A stretch of 6,777 nucleotides of DNA, from assembly GCA_030615565.1 (NCBI GenBank), contig JAUWZC010000120.1:1-6777 (forward strand), given 5' to 3'. Positions within the stretch are counted from its first letter, which is position 1, and every line of letters starts with the position of its first letter. Shown here in pieces: positions 6,330 through 6,777 of this stretch. Made by a program: the position numbers and the translations under genes. The stretch comes from Desulfobacteraceae bacterium (GTDB lineage Bacteria; Desulfobacterota; DSM-4660; Desulfatiglandales; B25-G16). The notes under the pieces are model-generated. The model saw only the letters and a list, made by a program, of their open reading frames with translations. It was not told where the DNA came from and searched no databases.

Positions 6330-6373
6330 ATCCTACCTTCTTAATTTATAATCTTAACTTAAGGAGGTAGGAT
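6330..6373 (+). promoter_or_regulatory. Leader hairpin of the IS21-like remnant
   Basis: The arms at 6330-6348 and 6355-6373 are 19 bases long, pair at 17 positions plus one possible G-U pair, and enclose a six-base loop. The right arm contains AAGGAGGT, so the hairpin would hide a strong ribosome-binding-like sequence in RNA. It lies 17 bases before the istA start. Hairpins in transposase leaders of other IS families are known to block translation from read-through transcripts; a similar role here is inferred. The left IS copy has lost this segment. Confidence 0.5.
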
Positions 6374-6390
6374 AAATAATAGGAGTAGCC

Positions 6391-6609
6391 ATGTATACCA
6401 CTATAAAGACACTTTAGAAAAGATATAAAAATAAGTCGATGATTGCCAGGCTTACCGGCTATGACTTAAAAGACAGTAGCTAAGGTAATAAAAAAATAGA
6501 GGCAGGGAAGGAATATCCAGCTAAGAAACCTCATCCCAGGATCTTGGGTTTTTTAAAAGAGCAGATTATGGAATGGATAGTGAAAGGGTTGATCGGGATT
6601 ACTAGATAG
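6391..6609 (+). pseudogene. istA: IS21-family transposase (IstA) remnant, right copy
   Basis: Reading from ATG 6391, with AGGAG six bases upstream, the frame gives MYTTIKTL, stop, KRYKNKSMIARLTGYDLKDSS, stop, then GNKKIEAGKEYPAKKPHPRI and on to MEWIVKGLIGITR, with a final stop at 6607. The N-terminal pattern of a short helix followed by KSMIARLTGYDLKDS is the helix-turn-helix opening of IS21-type IstA (compare the usual phrase SxxxIARxLGxSRxTVxK). Stops at 6415-6417 and 6481-6483, and the loss of everything after about codon 70 (no DDE domain, no istB), make it non-functional; intact IstA is several times longer. It ends only ten bases before the stop of the GNAT gene on the other strand. Confidence 0.7.
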
Positions 6610-6618
6610 TACGCGATA

Positions 6619-6777
6619 CTACTCGAACCGTAGTTTGAATCGCTGTTCATTAACCTCTGTACCCCACTGGGTACCTTTGTGCTGTTCAACAAGTTTGAAT
6701 CCATTCTTCTCGTAGAGATGTTTCGCAGCGTTAAGACCCTCAAAAGTCCATAGGTATACTCGTTTGTATCCTTTGTT
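6619..6777 (-). CDS. GNAT-family N-acetyltransferase, C-terminal part (runs off the window)
   Basis: The last 52 codons of a gene entering from the right edge, ending with TAG at 6619-6621. The sequence runs YKRVYLWTFEGLNAAKHLYE, then KNGFKLVEQHKGTQW and ends QRFKLRFE. This is the C-terminal third of a GNAT acetyltransferase: a beta strand (RVYLWT), the helix with N-AA-LYEK-GF typical of acetyl-CoA-binding motif B, and the final strand. The wording resembles the acetyltransferase half of MarR-GNAT fusion proteins, but only the tail is visible, so a fusion cannot be tested. The acceptor substrate is unknown. Base composition resembles the importer genes and not the AT-rich block beside it. Confidence 0.8.
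   Translation of the reverse strand, partial: NKGYKRVYLWTFEGLNAAKHLYEKNGFKLVEQHKGTQWGTEVNEQRFKLRFE

Noticed and set aside
6531..6743. 70-codon minus-strand reading frame across the IS remnant and the GNAT tail
   Set aside because: It is out of frame with the clear GNAT coding sequence on the same strand and crosses into the IS remnant antisense; no recognisable protein.
1..6777. CRISPR array, tRNA or rRNA genes, phage or defence genes
   Set aside because: No regularly spaced repeats, no tRNA-like cloverleaf and no such proteins were seen on either strand.

Overview
The window holds one complete carbohydrate-type (CUT2/RbsABC-like) ABC importer operon, entirely on the minus strand. Reading in transcription order it contains a secreted substrate-binding protein (3758-5161), a tandem two-domain ATPase (2131-3684) and two different RbsC-like permeases (1166-2134 and 192-1169). 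The ATPase and permease genes are joined by 4-base stop/start overlaps. The binding-protein gene is separated from the ATPase gene by a 73-base gap that carries a perfect 13-bp hairpin. A promoter-like TTGACA/TATAAT pair and an unusual leader with three Shine-Dalgarno-like modules lie upstream of the binding-protein gene.

Further upstream on the same strand is an AT-rich block. It holds a 165-residue ureidoglycolate-lyase (AllA)-like protein (5401-5898), preceded by a 47-codon remnant of a GntR regulator (5919-6062) that is too short to be functional. The importer genes look mid-40s % GC by eye, while this block looks low-to-mid 30s % GC. The right edge enters the 3' end of a GNAT acetyltransferase (6619-6777, minus strand).

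Both ends of the window carry decayed, same-orientation (plus-strand) copies of one IS21-like element. Each copy has a shared ~62-bp AT-rich repeat followed by part of an istA transposase reading frame. The left copy (1 to about 145) has lost about 190-200 bases internally. The right copy (6267-6609) keeps the istA start codon but has two in-frame stops. Homology between the copies ends at nearly the same point in istA, so the roughly 6.1-kb importer/AllA region lies between direct repeats.

The organism is a bacterium: strong GGAGG ribosome sites, sigma70-like promoter hexamers, GTG starts and an IS21 element. The binding protein has a signal-peptidase-I type leader without a lipobox, which fits a cell with a periplasm and argues against a typical Gram-positive. 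The mixed composition and gene style would fit an anaerobic or thermophilic lineage such as Thermotogota or Atribacterota, but this is a guess. Functionally, the importer probably brings a small sugar or related polyol into the cell. The substrate cannot be read from the sequence. I see no convincing evidence of a wholly new system; the most unusual points are the paired IS remnants, the leader with repeated ribosome-binding sequences, the asymmetric ATPase and the truncated regulator.
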